A stretch of DNA of 64,000 bases from RDYZ01 sp964518905. GTDB taxonomy: Bacteria > Cyanobacteriota > Cyanobacteriia > Cyanobacteriales > Geitlerinemataceae. Under the pieces are notes generated by a model, which saw only the letters and a program-made list of their open reading frames with translations, was not told where the DNA came from and ran no database searches. The stretch is from the NCBI GenBank assembly GCA_964518905.1, contig CAZFJL010000001.1, positions 1 to 64,000 of the forward strand, in the 5' to 3' direction. A program made the translations under genes and the position numbers. Positions 26,039 through 34,974 of the stretch are shown here, piece by piece; position 1 is the stretch's first letter, and every line of letters starts with the position of its first letter.

Positions 26039-27373
26039 ATGGATATTGCCGCCACACTTGCCACCGCCTGCCCCGATCTGACTGATCTAAAAGTGCTTAC
26101 CTGGGATGAACTTGGGCAAGGTTCGGATCTGCGTCGCCGTCTCACCGCGAGCTGTTATCCCGGTGAATATCCCAGCGCGATCGCCTATCCCCAAACCCAA
26201 GACGAACTCGCGAACGTGGCGCGAGTCGCTCACGATCGCGGCTGGCGTGTTCTGCCCTTCGGCAACGGCAGCAAGCTGCACTGGGGCGGTCTCGTGCGTG
26301 GCGTCGATCTGGCGATTTCCACGGCGGGACTCGATCGCGTGGTGGAATTCGCGGAGGGCGATCTGACGCTCACGGTGGAAGCGGGCGTGACGCTCTCGGC
26401 GATTAACGCGCTGATCGAGCGCAAAGGGCAGCAGTTGGCGCTTGATCCCACGCTGCCGCAGACGGCAACGATCGGCGGCATCGTCGCGACGGCAGATACG
26501 GGCAGCTTGCGGCAGCGTTATGGCGGCGTTCGCGATCGGCTCATCGGCGTTCAGTTTGTGCGGCACGACGGCGCGATCGCCAAAGCGGGCGGGCGCGTGG
26601 TCAAAAATGTCGCCGGGTATGACCTGATGAAACTGCTCACGGGTTCCTACGGGACGCTGGGTCTGATCACGCAGCTCACCTTTCGCTTGTATCCGATCCC
26701 GGCAGCGTCTCAAACCCTGATGCTTCACGGCAAACCCGAGGCCATTGACCGGTTAGCCCGCGTGATCGCCGCGTCCTCCCTCACGCCGACCGCCTTCGAT
26801 CTCGTTAGCCCCTCGTTGATGAAATCGATGTATCTCGGTACGGGGATCGGTCTCGCGTTGCGCTTTCAAACCGTGGCTGAAAGCATCACCGAACAAAGCG
26901 ATCGCGCGATCGAGTTCGCCCAACAGTGCGGCGCGATCGCCACAGTCTACAGCGCTGAGGAAGAGACCGAATATTGGACGCAAAGCCGCGCCCGTATCGA
27001 CCAATGCACACAGCCCAATGGCTGTAGCGTGAAATTTGGGACGCGATCAACAGCGGCGATCGAGGCGCTACTGACCGCCGATCGCCTGTTTAAGGCCAAC
27101 GCGACGGCGATCGTTCACTATCAAAGCGGGCTAGGACGCGCCATGATTCGCCAGGATCAGGGCGGTAGTCGGATTGCGAAATGGCGTCAGTTTTGCGACG
27201 AAAATGGCGGTTTTCTCAGCGTATTAGGCGCACCGATCGCGCTAAAACAGGCCGCGATCAACCAGACCTTCGATCTCTGGGGCTATCGTGGCAACGCGCG
27301 ATCGGTCATGAACGATCTCGCCGATCAATTTGATCCCGATCGACGCTACAGTCCGGGGCGCTTCCTGGTTTAA
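26039..27373 (+). CDS. FAD-binding oxidoreductase, glycolate oxidase GlcE-like
   Basis: The 444-residue protein matches the GlcE/GlcD FAD-binding type 4 (PCMH) family. The FAD domain (about 40-215) has YPQTQDELANVARVAHDRG, LPFGNGSKLHWGG, LTVEAGVTLSAIN and GGIVATADTGSLRQRYGGVRD; a C-terminal FAD-linked oxidase domain follows (ending DRRYSPGRFLV). GlcE is one subunit of glycolate dehydrogenase, which handles the photorespiratory product 2-phosphoglycolate after dephosphorylation. The catalytic GlcD and the GlcF subunit are not in this window. Its ATG directly abuts the dapB stop, so the two genes are probably on one message. Confidence 0.88.
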   Translation: MDIAATLATACPDLTDLKVLTWDELGQGSDLRRRLTASCYPGEYPSAIAYPQTQDELANVARVAHDRGWRVLPFGNGSKLHWGGLVRGVDLAISTAGLDRVVEFAEGDLTLTVEAGVTLSAINALIERKGQQLALDPTLPQTATIGGIVATADTGSLRQRYGGVRDRLIGVQFVRHDGAIAKAGGRVVKNVAGYDLMKLLTGSYGTLGLITQLTFRLYPIPAASQTLMLHGKPEAIDRLARVIAASSLTPTAFDLVSPSLMKSMYLGTGIGLALRFQTVAESITEQSDRAIEFAQQCGAIATVYSAEEETEYWTQSRARIDQCTQPNGCSVKFGTRSTAAIEALLTADRLFKANATAIVHYQSGLGRAMIRQDQGGSRIAKWRQFCDENGGFLSVLGAPIALKQAAINQTFDLWGYRGNARSVMNDLADQFDPDRRYSPGRFLV

Positions 27374-27441
27374 TTCACTTCGGGTGACGATAATCTCGCC
27401 GCGAACCGTAAACCCAACAAACCCGACAAACCCGACAAACC

Positions 27442-28119
27442 CTACAGCCCTGCCAATTCAAACAAACGCCGGTACGACTCCGCCGCCTGCCGTGCCGGTC
27501 GCGTATTCACATCAAACACCGTCGCCCCGATCCCCATCGCATCCGCTAAAATTTGACGCTGGGGAATATCAGTTTCGAGAAAATAGGCATCATCGCGATC
27601 GCGCAGCAGCATCCGCGCCTTATCCACCAGCAACGCATTCGGAACCGTCCGCACCAAAAACGTAAACGCCTTAAACTCCGGCTTGCCGATCGCCGGTAGC
27701 GTTGCAGTTGGCTCAAACCGACGACGTGTACCACGAGCCAGACGCACAGCCTTCAGCAGCTTCAACGTAGCCCGCAAATCGGGAATACCGGGCTGCACCG
27801 GAATCATCACCACATCCGCAAATAGCAGCAAAATACGCTGAAGTCGGCCAATTCCCGGTGGACTATCGACGATCGTCACATCAAAGCGATGGGGGCAGTC
27901 GTGGAGCTCCGTCTGTAGCGCTTTGGACTGAATGACACAGCGGTATTCTGGACGAGGAATTGCGGGCCGAAAGCTCTCAATCCAGTCGATCGAGGTTTGT
28001 TGCGGGTCTGCATCCAGGAGAACCACCTGTTTATTTCGTTTGAGCAGGTAACGACTCAGGTGAACGGCGCTGGTACTTTTACCGCAGCCTCCTTTGAGAT
28101 TGAGAAAAACAACGATCAC
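27442..28119 (-). CDS. ParA/MinD-type ATPase, orphan
   Basis: The 225-residue P-loop ATPase has the deviant Walker A motif KGGCGKST at residues 9-16, an LLDADPQQTSIDW switch (ParA box 2) and DVTIVDSPPG (Walker B). It ends in a short C-terminal helix. ParA proteins position plasmids, chromosomes or large complexes (for example carboxysomes) by ATP-dependent gradients. No parB, mcdB-like or minE gene is adjacent; the nearest plus-strand candidate is a 61-residue frame at 28551. The start is GTG. A run of three short AACCCGAC-like repeats lies just downstream at 27410-27440. Confidence 0.9.
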   Translation of the reverse strand: MIVVFLNLKGGCGKSTSAVHLSRYLLKRNKQVVLLDADPQQTSIDWIESFRPAIPRPEYRCVIQSKALQTELHDCPHRFDVTIVDSPPGIGRLQRILLLFADVVMIPVQPGIPDLRATLKLLKAVRLARGTRRRFEPTATLPAIGKPEFKAFTFLVRTVPNALLVDKARMLLRDRDDAYFLETDIPQRQILADAMGIGATVFDVNTRPARQAAESYRRLFELAGL

Positions 28120-28550
28120 GATTGATTCCTGGGTCTACTGGGGGTCTCCGTAGCATGTGCAGCCGATCGCGCCTAGACTCCCTTTCTGCAAAACGTAAAA
28201 TAAAACTTAAATTGGCGAATCGGCTTTAGACATTAAGCCTATCAGGACTTATGCCTCGATCGGCTAGAACCACTCAAGCCACACCGCGATCGGGCTAAAG
28301 GCTGACTTGATTGAAACTTATCCTCCAAATTTACAGCGACGTTAATCACGGTTAATCTCAAAGCTTTAATTTGTGATTTAGATCTTAGATATTTGGTGAT
28401 GGCGATCGCAATTTTACCGGATATATATCAGTGGTTTTACTGATTTTAATCACATCCTAGAACGATGCACTTCACAGCCTAATCTGGGCAAGCATGACAT
28501 GATCGAACAAAAGCAAGCGAGTATCTCGCTCTAACGAGAGATTTGAACTC
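28120..28550. other. Intergenic region upstream of the orphan ParA gene
   Basis: About 430 bp without a convincing gene. It is AT-rich around 28310-28450 and has scattered GCGATCG sites. It must contain the ParA promoter on the minus strand and possibly that of the small gene at 28551. No riboswitch, sRNA or operator was recognised. Confidence 0.4.
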
Positions 28551-28736
28551 ATGGCCAACTCCTTCCAAGATAAAATCCTGCGGTCGTCGATTCCAGTCTC
28601 GATTAAGCTTGAAGCAAAAATGATCGATCTCGATAGCCACACATTTTACGAGCGACTGAGCTTTAGCACGGCGGCTGCGATCTCCCTCGCTCAATCCTTC
28701 ACGGAGATTTACACCCAGACGGTGGCTAAACCCTAA
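28551..28736 (+). CDS. Possible small protein, 61 residues
   Basis: A short frame begins MANSFQDKILRSSIPVSIKLEAKMIDLDSH (given here only in part) and ends in a helical segment (AAAISLAQSFTEIYTQ). AGAGA lies about 10 bases upstream of the ATG. The composition is protein-like and the stop falls just before the small mobile element. No family was recognised, and no link to ParA is shown. Confidence 0.4.
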   Translation: MANSFQDKILRSSIPVSIKLEAKMIDLDSHTFYERLSFSTAAAISLAQSFTEIYTQTVAKP

Positions 28737-28747
28737 AACGCTTTTCC

Positions 28748-28877
28748 CTAGGGGCTGTCATCAATTAAATTTCTAGCGCTCACTCAGTCAGGGTTATAGC
28801 CCCTAGTTTTTTGTTGGGTCGGGCGTTCAACAGCTTACCCGATACGGGTTCTACGATTAATTGATGACACGCCCTAG
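28748..28877. mobile_element. 130-bp MITE with 17-bp terminal inverted repeats and CTAG duplications
   Basis: CTAG at 28748-28751 and 28874-28877 flank an element whose ends are GGGCTGTCATCAATTAA (28752-28768) and, reversed, GGCGTGTCATCAATTAA (from 28873 inward), matching at 15 of 17 positions. There is no gene inside. The ends and target size resemble IS5-superfamily (IS427-like) elements, by recollection. An internal pair AGCCCCTAG (28798-28806) also mirrors the left end, so the element could be nested or internally deleted. Confidence 0.75.
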
Positions 28878-29043
28878 GGTTTGCACAACGTTAATTCCAA
28901 CGTTAAATCCATTGGTTTGGTTTCGCATTCTATCCCACAGGCGTCTTGTGAAGCTGACGTTTGTGGGATTTTTGTGATCTTAAGTCAATGTAAAATTGAC
29001 ATTTCAGCCGCCCAATCCAAAAGGTGAATGGATCGCAGTGAAT

Positions 29044-29060
29044 GAAACCTTTGAGGTTTC
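29044..29060. repeat. Short palindrome downstream of smpB
   Basis: GAAACC TTTGA GGTTTC forms a 6-bp stem 21 bp after the smpB stop on the minus strand. The same AACCTCAAAGG core recurs in the stronger hairpin at 31300-31330 after glmM. It may be a terminator lacking a long T run, or a dispersed repeat. Confidence 0.5.
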
Positions 29061-29080
29061 TACTTATCATTGTGGGCGAC

Positions 29081-29578
29081 TTAATAGTTTTTCAGTTCTC
29101 GCGCCACGTCGCGTTTATCCTGCTTTTGCTTCAGTGATTCGCGTTTGTCGTGCAGATTTTTCCCGCGTCCAAGGCCAATACTCACCTTGACCCAGCCACG
29201 TTTGAAATACATTTTCAACGGTATGAGCGTTAAGCCTTTTTCTTCGACTTTGCCGATGAGTCGGCGAATCTCATCACGATGCATCAAGAGTTTGCGCGAT
29301 CGCAATGGTTCATGATTAAAAAATTCGCCCGCTGTTTCCCAGGGAGAAACGTGAGTATTTAGCAGCCACACTTCGCCGTCACGAATGAGCGCATAGCCAT
29401 CACCGAGGTTGACTTTGCCCTGACGAATCGATTTAACCTCAGTTCCGAGCAGTTCGATCCCGGCTTCGTAGGTGTCGAGGATCTCATACTGAAAGCGGGC
29501 TTTGCGATTATCGCTGATGATCTTAAAACCATCGCTATTCGCAGCGGGTGGGGTTTTTCCTGTCTTTGATTTGGCCAT
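29081..29578 (-). CDS. smpB: SsrA-binding protein
   Basis: The 165-residue protein binds tmRNA and delivers it to stalled ribosomes for trans-translation. The conserved OB-fold core starts at FKIISDNRKARFQYEILDTYEAGIELLG (shortened to its first half here) and includes VKSIRQGKVNLGDGYALI, LLNTHVSPW, RKLLMHRDEI and the basic tail GLGRGKNLHDKRESLKQKQ that folds into the ribosomal A site. A short 16-residue Lys-rich lead precedes the core. The ssrA gene itself is not in the window. Confidence 0.96.
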   Translation of the reverse strand: MAKSKTGKTPPAANSDGFKIISDNRKARFQYEILDTYEAGIELLGTEVKSIRQGKVNLGDGYALIRDGEVWLLNTHVSPWETAGEFFNHEPLRSRKLLMHRDEIRRLIGKVEEKGLTLIPLKMYFKRGWVKVSIGLGRGKNLHDKRESLKQKQDKRDVARELKNY

Positions 29579-29792
29579 CGGCAGAGATATAGGGGATGTA
29601 AGGGGGTGATCTCGATTTTAGTCGGAAGCGGCGAATTGAATGTAGAGCGATCGCCACGATCAACATTACGACGATCGGTAACGTTTGCTTGACGCGATCG
29701 CGATTGACTGAACCGCAAAGCATCACCCAACCCAAGTCGATGCTATTCTCCATGATGTGTGAATTAGAGTGAGCCCTGCGAGGTTAAGCCCT

Positions 29793-31256
29793 ATGTCTGT
29801 TCGAGAGTCTGTCCTAGAACGCCAAGCGAAATTAGTGAATCCAACCTCCGACCTGCCCCTAGGTCAATGCGCGATCGCCTTGCCCCAAACCAAACTATTC
29901 GGCACGGACGGCATTCGCGGACGGGTCGGCGAGATCCTGACGGCTCCGCTCGCGCTGCAAGCCGGTCTCTGGGCGGGGCGGGCGCTCGATCCTCACGGCC
30001 TGGGTGGTGTCGTGATCGTCGGTCAGGACTCGCGCAATTCGAGCAGCATGTTGGCGATGGCGCTCTCGGCGGGACTCACAGCGGCGGGTCTGGAGGTGTG
30101 GGATCTGGGACTTTGTCCGACGCCCTGTGTGGCCTACCTGACGGCCTCATCGGCGGGCGCGATCGGTGGCGTGATGATTTCCGCGAGCCATAACCCACCA
30201 CCAGATAACGGTATTAAATTTTTCGGTGCGAATGGGACGAAGCTCTCACCGGCCGTTCAGGCGCAGATCGAGGCGGGTATTCGCGGTCAGTTGGGCTATG
30301 ACGGCGTCAGCGATCGCACCAGCGGCTGGGGACGCCACCACAATCGCCCCGAACTCGCCCTTCACTATGCGCAATCGCTCGTCGGGCCGATCGCCTCGAA
30401 GCGGCTGGACTTGGCCGGGATGACGATCGTCCTGGATCTCGCCTGGGGAGCCGCCGCGCACATCGCGCCGCAGGTCTTCCGCGATCTGGGCGCGACGACG
30501 ATTTGCCTCCATGATCAGCCCGACGGCGATCAGATTAACGTCAACTGTGGCTCGACCCATCTCGATTTACTCGCTGAAGCCGTCCACGCTCACAGTGCCG
30601 ATCTCGGATTTGCCTTCGATGGCGATGCTGATCGCGTCCTCGCGGTCGATTGCCAAGGCCGCGAAATTGACGGCGACTATATCCTCTATCTCTGGGGTCA
30701 ACAGCTCCGTCAAGCCGATCAGTTGCCGGACGATACGATCGTCTCGACCGTGATGGCGAACCTCGGTTTTGAGCGGGCATGGCAAGCCCAGGGCGGCACG
30801 CTGCTGCGGACATCTGTGGGCGATCGCTACGTTCATGCGGCGATGGTAGAAACCGGCGCAGCGCTGGGCGGTGAGCAGTCCGGCCACGTGATTTGTAGCC
30901 ACTACGGCGTCAGCGGTGACGGCCTGATGACGGCGCTCCATCTCGCCGCGCTGGTGCGTCACAGCGGTCAGCGTCTGGCGGAGTTGGTCGATGCCAGCTT
31001 CAAGACCTATCCTCAGTCGCTCGAAAATATCCGCATTGAAGATCGCGATCGTCGTGCGAACTGGGAAAGCTGCGAGCCGCTCCAACTGGCGATCGCCCGC
31101 GCCGAAGCCGACATGGGCGATCGCGGTCGCGTCCTGGTGCGTGCCTCCGGAACCGAGCCGCTGATCCGCGTCATGGTCGAAGCGGAGACCGATGAACTCG
31201 TCACCCACTGGACGGATAATCTCGTCCTGACGGTGCGTCAGCATCTGGTGGGCTAG
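29793..31256 (+). CDS. glmM: Phosphoglucosamine mutase
   Basis: The 487-residue enzyme converts glucosamine-6-phosphate to glucosamine-1-phosphate for UDP-GlcNAc and cell-wall synthesis. Motifs are LFGTDGIRGRVGE near 35, MISASHNPPPDNGIKFFG with the phospho-serine near residue 132, the metal-binding FDGDADRVLAVD, GGEQSGHVI (substrate loop), and C-terminal RASGTEPLIRVMVEA. A GTG start 8 codons upstream (29769) is possible; the ATG at 29793 is preferred because a GAGG lies about 10 bases before it. Confidence 0.95.
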   Translation: MSVRESVLERQAKLVNPTSDLPLGQCAIALPQTKLFGTDGIRGRVGEILTAPLALQAGLWAGRALDPHGLGGVVIVGQDSRNSSSMLAMALSAGLTAAGLEVWDLGLCPTPCVAYLTASSAGAIGGVMISASHNPPPDNGIKFFGANGTKLSPAVQAQIEAGIRGQLGYDGVSDRTSGWGRHHNRPELALHYAQSLVGPIASKRLDLAGMTIVLDLAWGAAAHIAPQVFRDLGATTICLHDQPDGDQINVNCGSTHLDLLAEAVHAHSADLGFAFDGDADRVLAVDCQGREIDGDYILYLWGQQLRQADQLPDDTIVSTVMANLGFERAWQAQGGTLLRTSVGDRYVHAAMVETGAALGGEQSGHVICSHYGVSGDGLMTALHLAALVRHSGQRLAELVDASFKTYPQSLENIRIEDRDRRANWESCEPLQLAIARAEADMGDRGRVLVRASGTEPLIRVMVEAETDELVTHWTDNLVLTVRQHLVG

Positions 31257-31299
31257 GCGATCGATTGGTCTCAGCGTTGTGAGAGATCGTAGGGAGCGA

Positions 31300-31330
31300 G
31301 ACCTTTGAGGTTTCCAAAACCTCAAAGGTC
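31300..31330. terminator. Perfect 14-bp hairpin between convergent glmM and a CheY-like gene
   Basis: GACCTTTGAGGTTT (31300-31313) pairs exactly with AAACCTCAAAGGTC (31317-31330) with a 3-base loop. It is 44 bp after the glmM stop and symmetrical, so it may terminate from both sides. It lacks a long T run on either strand. The core sequence is shared with 29044-29060, suggesting a dispersed repeat family. Confidence 0.6.
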
Positions 31331-31442
31331 TGAAGTTATTCTGGCGTCGCTCTGAAATCACTATTTTTTGTTATAGACCGTCTGAATTGTGCTGAAGCGC
31401 AACCATCTCAGGACGACGAATAACGAAAACTGTGGCTGACGA

Positions 31443-31868
31443 CTACGTATGCCGGTGCATGTCCTGGTAGCAGCGCTCTAGGGCGTCAGCAATGCGCTGC
31501 TTGTCGATCGGTTTCGTGACGAGGCTATGCGTCCCAATCTTTTGGCAAATTTCGATGTATTCGGACGTCGCATTGGCCGTTACGATCACCACCTGAGGAT
31601 GTTGATCGATCGGCAAACGGCTAAAAATTTCCTGAGTGGCCGTAATACCGTCCATTTTCGGCATCTGGATATCCATCAAAATGAGATCGTACGGTCGCGC
31701 TTCTGCGAGTGCCGCCTCCGTCGCATCGACGGCGTCAAGACCATTTTCCACAACCTTGGAGTCATATCCAAGCTTTTTTAAAATGCGCTGGAGAATTCGC
31801 CAGTTCAGTTGGTTATCTTCCGCAATCAAAATGTGTAGCGGACAGCGTTGACCGAGGATATCGACCAT
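31443..31868 (-). CDS. CheY-like response regulator (single receiver domain)
   Basis: The 141-residue protein is a stand-alone receiver: HILIAEDNQLNWRILQ (acidic pair), LILMDIQMPKMDG with the phospho-acceptor Asp, VIVTANAT, and the conserved Lys in LVTKPIDKQR. No output domain is present, so it signals by protein contact or as a phosphate relay. It resembles receivers that partner with hybrid kinases (EDNQLNWRIL signature). No kinase is adjacent; the nearest is at 39963. Confidence 0.93.
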   Translation of the reverse strand: MVDILGQRCPLHILIAEDNQLNWRILQRILKKLGYDSKVVENGLDAVDATEAALAEARPYDLILMDIQMPKMDGITATQEIFSRLPIDQHPQVVIVTANATSEYIEICQKIGTHSLVTKPIDKQRIADALERCYQDMHRHT

Positions 31869-32212
31869 GAAATTTCGGCAGGCTAACGATAGTAGGTCAA
31901 GATCAGGGAAAAAAAGAGATGCGACGCGCCACGATCGGTTGGGCGCTTGCTAGCGCGTAGCGACATTGAATGCGTTGGGGGCGAAACAGTTTGGCGCTGA
32001 CTTTAAATCCCTAGTGCAGCAAAACGCTGGGAGGCATTCGCTCGATCAAAGTAACCGTAGGACTTACGTATTATCAACGATCTATCGTGCTGCGTCGAAA
32101 AGTTTAATTGCAGCTTTAGAGCGTGGCGCGGATTCACCCGATGATTGCGCCGATCGCCCGCTTCCCCTTGACCAGATCTGCTCCCCACCGCCGACTTCCA
32201 TCGTGATCATTC
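31869..32212. other. Gap between divergent CheY-like and ABC exporter genes
   Basis: About 340 bp with no supported gene. It must hold both promoters. No operator or RNA motif was recognised; there is no clear Shine-Dalgarno before the ABC gene's ATG. Confidence 0.35.
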
Positions 32213-33928
32213 ATGGCACTACTGTCCTTTCTGCTCCAAGCCTCCTGGCCGCTGCTTGCCCTGTCGATCGTGGCGGGACTGATCAGCGGTGGCAGTAGCG
32301 CCGGACTGCTGGCCTTAATCGGTCGCGCCATCACCGCCGAACCGGGCGAATTTACGCTGGGCGTTTCCTATTTTCTCGTCCTGGGTTTGATCGCGCCGAT
32401 CGCCGCGATCGTCTCCCAAATTTCGCTAATTCGCCTCTCACAAACCGCCGTGCTAAATCTGCGGCTCCATTTGGCGCGTCAGATTTTGCGATCGGATTTG
32501 CAACGCATCGAAACCCTGGGCGCACCGCGTTTACTCGCGACGCTCACCGACGATGTACAAATGATTTCGATCGCGATCTCGACCCTGCCGCTGATTTGTA
32601 TTGATCTGGCGGTGGTGGTGGGTTGTTTTGGCTATATCGCGGTGCTGTCGTGGCAGGTGTTGCTGATGGTGCTGGCGCTGACAGTGGTGGCGATGGGGAG
32701 CTGTATTGTCCTGATTCGCAAGGGGAAATATTGGCTGACACGATCGCGCAATGAGCAGGATCGGCTCTACGCCCATTTTCGGACGATCGCCGCCGGATTT
32801 AAGGAACTCAAGCTCCATACGAAACGCCGCCGCGCTTTTTTTGATCAGGATTTGTATGGCAGCGCCGATCGTTTTCGTCGCCAAAATGAACGCGGCTTGA
32901 TGTATATCACCGTGACGAGCAGTTGGGGCAAATTTATCTTTGTCTTGGCGATGGGATTTATTCTGTTTTTCCTGCCGAACATCATGACCGTGCCGCCGAC
33001 GACAATGTCGAGCTACATCGTGATTTTTACCTATCTCATGCTGCCACTCGAAAAACTCGTCGCCAAGCTGCCCGTCTTCAGTCAAGCCAACGTTGCCCTG
33101 CAAAAGATGGATGAGCTGGGTCTATCGCTCTCGGCCTATGACGATGTGAGCGGCACGAATGGCGTGATCGGTACAAGCCCTCAAAATAATCAGAGCAATC
33201 GGGGACGATCGCGGGGATCATCCACCGCGATCGTCCCCGATCCCGACCAGCCCACCATCGATCGCCACTGGCAACGCCTCGAACTCCGCAACGTCAGCCA
33301 CACTTACCACAGCGACAGCGACGATCGCCCGTTCACCCTCGGGCCGATCAACCTGACCCTCGCGCCCGGTGAAATTATCTTCATCGTCGGCGGCAACGGC
33401 AGCGGCAAATCGACCCTCGCGAAGCTGATCACCGGTCTCTACACGCCGGATCGCGGCGAGATTGCGATCGATCAGCGGGTGATTTCAGATGCCGATCGCA
33501 ACGGGTATCGTCAGCATTTCGCCGCCATTTTTGCCGATTTTTATTTATTTGAACGGTTGCTCGGCCTCGATCGCCCCGAACTCGATCGGCTCGCCCAGGA
33601 CTACATCGCCAAACTTCAGCTCGATCGCAAAGTCCAGATCCGTGACGGCCAGCTCTCCACCACATCGCTCTCCCAAGGCCAACGTAAACGCCTTGCGTTG
33701 CTGACCGCCTTTCTCGAAGATCGCCCCATCTACCTGTTTGATGAATGGGCGGCGGATCAAGATCCCAACTTTAAAGATCTGTTTTATCGGGAAGTCTTGC
33801 CCGAACTCAAACGCCAGGGCAAAACGACGATCGCGATTACCCACGACGATCGCTACTTCGATCTCGCCGATCGGGTGATCACCCTCGAATACGGACAGGT
33901 GATTAGCGATCGGCGATCGGTAGTTTAG
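32213..33928 (+). CDS. Cyclic-peptide-type export ABC transporter (membrane + ATPase fusion)
   Basis: The 571-residue half-transporter has six predicted membrane segments in the first 300 residues and a C-terminal ATPase (about 355-570). ATPase motifs: Walker A VGGNGSGKST, signature LSQGQRKRLALLTAF, Walker B IYLFDEWAADQDP and the switch His in AITHDDRYF. The FDEWAADQDP form is typical of the SyrD/PvdE/YojI cyclic peptide and siderophore exporter family. A Ser/Asn/Gly-rich linker (about 320-345) separates the halves. It is expected to work as a homodimer in the inner membrane. No peptide-synthetase or precursor gene is visible near it, so the cargo is unknown. Confidence 0.92.
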   Translation: MALLSFLLQASWPLLALSIVAGLISGGSSAGLLALIGRAITAEPGEFTLGVSYFLVLGLIAPIAAIVSQISLIRLSQTAVLNLRLHLARQILRSDLQRIETLGAPRLLATLTDDVQMISIAISTLPLICIDLAVVVGCFGYIAVLSWQVLLMVLALTVVAMGSCIVLIRKGKYWLTRSRNEQDRLYAHFRTIAAGFKELKLHTKRRRAFFDQDLYGSADRFRRQNERGLMYITVTSSWGKFIFVLAMGFILFFLPNIMTVPPTTMSSYIVIFTYLMLPLEKLVAKLPVFSQANVALQKMDELGLSLSAYDDVSGTNGVIGTSPQNNQSNRGRSRGSSTAIVPDPDQPTIDRHWQRLELRNVSHTYHSDSDDRPFTLGPINLTLAPGEIIFIVGGNGSGKSTLAKLITGLYTPDRGEIAIDQRVISDADRNGYRQHFAAIFADFYLFERLLGLDRPELDRLAQDYIAKLQLDRKVQIRDGQLSTTSLSQGQRKRLALLTAFLEDRPIYLFDEWAADQDPNFKDLFYREVLPELKRQGKTTIAITHDDRYFDLADRVITLEYGQVISDRRSVV

Positions 33929-33949
33929 GAAGGCAGAATGGTCAGAAAA

Positions 33950-34846
33950 TCAGGATGATCCGTAGCTGATTTGATCGGACTCATAGGACGGTGGTTCCAC
34001 ATGAATCGTCACACGCACGGGACTGTAGCGTTCTTCGAGCTGCGCTTCAACCGATTCGGTGATCGCGTGGGCTTTTCGCAGATCGTTCGCGTCAACGATA
34101 AGGTGCATATCGATAAACACTTGACGGCCAATCAATCCACGAGAGGCGATGTCATGACAGTTGATCACACCGGGAACCTGCATCACCACATCATGGATCG
34201 CTTCCGGCGCGATCGCCATTTCGTCCACCAACCAGGGCAGATTTTCCCGCAGCACATCCCACCCACTGCGAAACACCAAGATGGCAACGGGAAACGCCAA
34301 CACCAGATCGAGCCAGCCGTAGCCGAAGTAGACACCGATCGAGCCGCCGATCACGGTGAGTGTGATCCAGATATCGCTCATGGTGTGGTGCGCGTCAGCA
34401 ATTAAAATTTTGCTGCCCAATTTCACACCAATTCGACGCTCATAGAACGCAACAAAGATATTAATCCCGACCACGATCAGCATCCACCAGAGCATAAACG
34501 GCTCAATTTCGGGAACGCGTGCGCCGAATAAAATGCGATTGAATGCACTTTGGATAATTTCTAGGCAGGCCACCCCGAGGAAGGCCGCCACACCCAACGC
34601 GCCGACGGCTTCGTATTTGTGGTGGCCGTAGGGGTGGTCGCGATCGGGCTGAGGCGACGAAAATGACATCGCGATTAAGCCGAGAACGTTATTGGCGCTA
34701 TCGGTCACGCTGTGGAGGGCGTCTGCAATCAGGCTCAGGGAGCCGCTACGCCAGCCCAGTACGGCTTTGATGACGAGGACAACAACATTCAGAACAAGGA
34801 CAAAGAGTAAAACACGGTTGACCTGGGGGCGATAGTCTTGGGGCAT
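33950..34846 (-). CDS. Cation diffusion facilitator (CDF) family metal efflux transporter
   Basis: The 298-residue protein has about five or six membrane helices and the CDF metal site residues in LIADALHSVTDSANN (helix 2) and ILIADAHHTMSDIW (helix 5), followed by the cytoplasmic ferredoxin-like domain (about 205-290, VPGVINCHDIASRG). CDF proteins export Zn, Fe, Mn or Co in exchange for protons; the HxxxD/AxxxD patterns suggest zinc-like divalent metals, but the metal is not certain. The ATG at 34846 is preferred; a GTG four codons upstream is also possible. It converges with the ABC gene across 21 bp. Confidence 0.93.
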   Translation of the reverse strand: MPQDYRPQVNRVLLFVLVLNVVVLVIKAVLGWRSGSLSLIADALHSVTDSANNVLGLIAMSFSSPQPDRDHPYGHHKYEAVGALGVAAFLGVACLEIIQSAFNRILFGARVPEIEPFMLWWMLIVVGINIFVAFYERRIGVKLGSKILIADAHHTMSDIWITLTVIGGSIGVYFGYGWLDLVLAFPVAILVFRSGWDVLRENLPWLVDEMAIAPEAIHDVVMQVPGVINCHDIASRGLIGRQVFIDMHLIVDANDLRKAHAITESVEAQLEERYSPVRVTIHVEPPSYESDQISYGSS

Positions 34847-34974
34847 AGCCGAACTCACGCAATAAGATTGATCATAATTCGATCGTCACAGAAAACGTTC
34901 TTAATACTCAGTAGAAATACGGAGAAGTCTCTAGTACAGTGGTGAAATGGCGATCCACAAGTCGTTCACGCTCA

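Noticed and set aside
29081..29190. A short plus-strand protein across the smpB 3' end
   Set aside because: Antisense to smpB's conserved tail; no ribosome-binding site.
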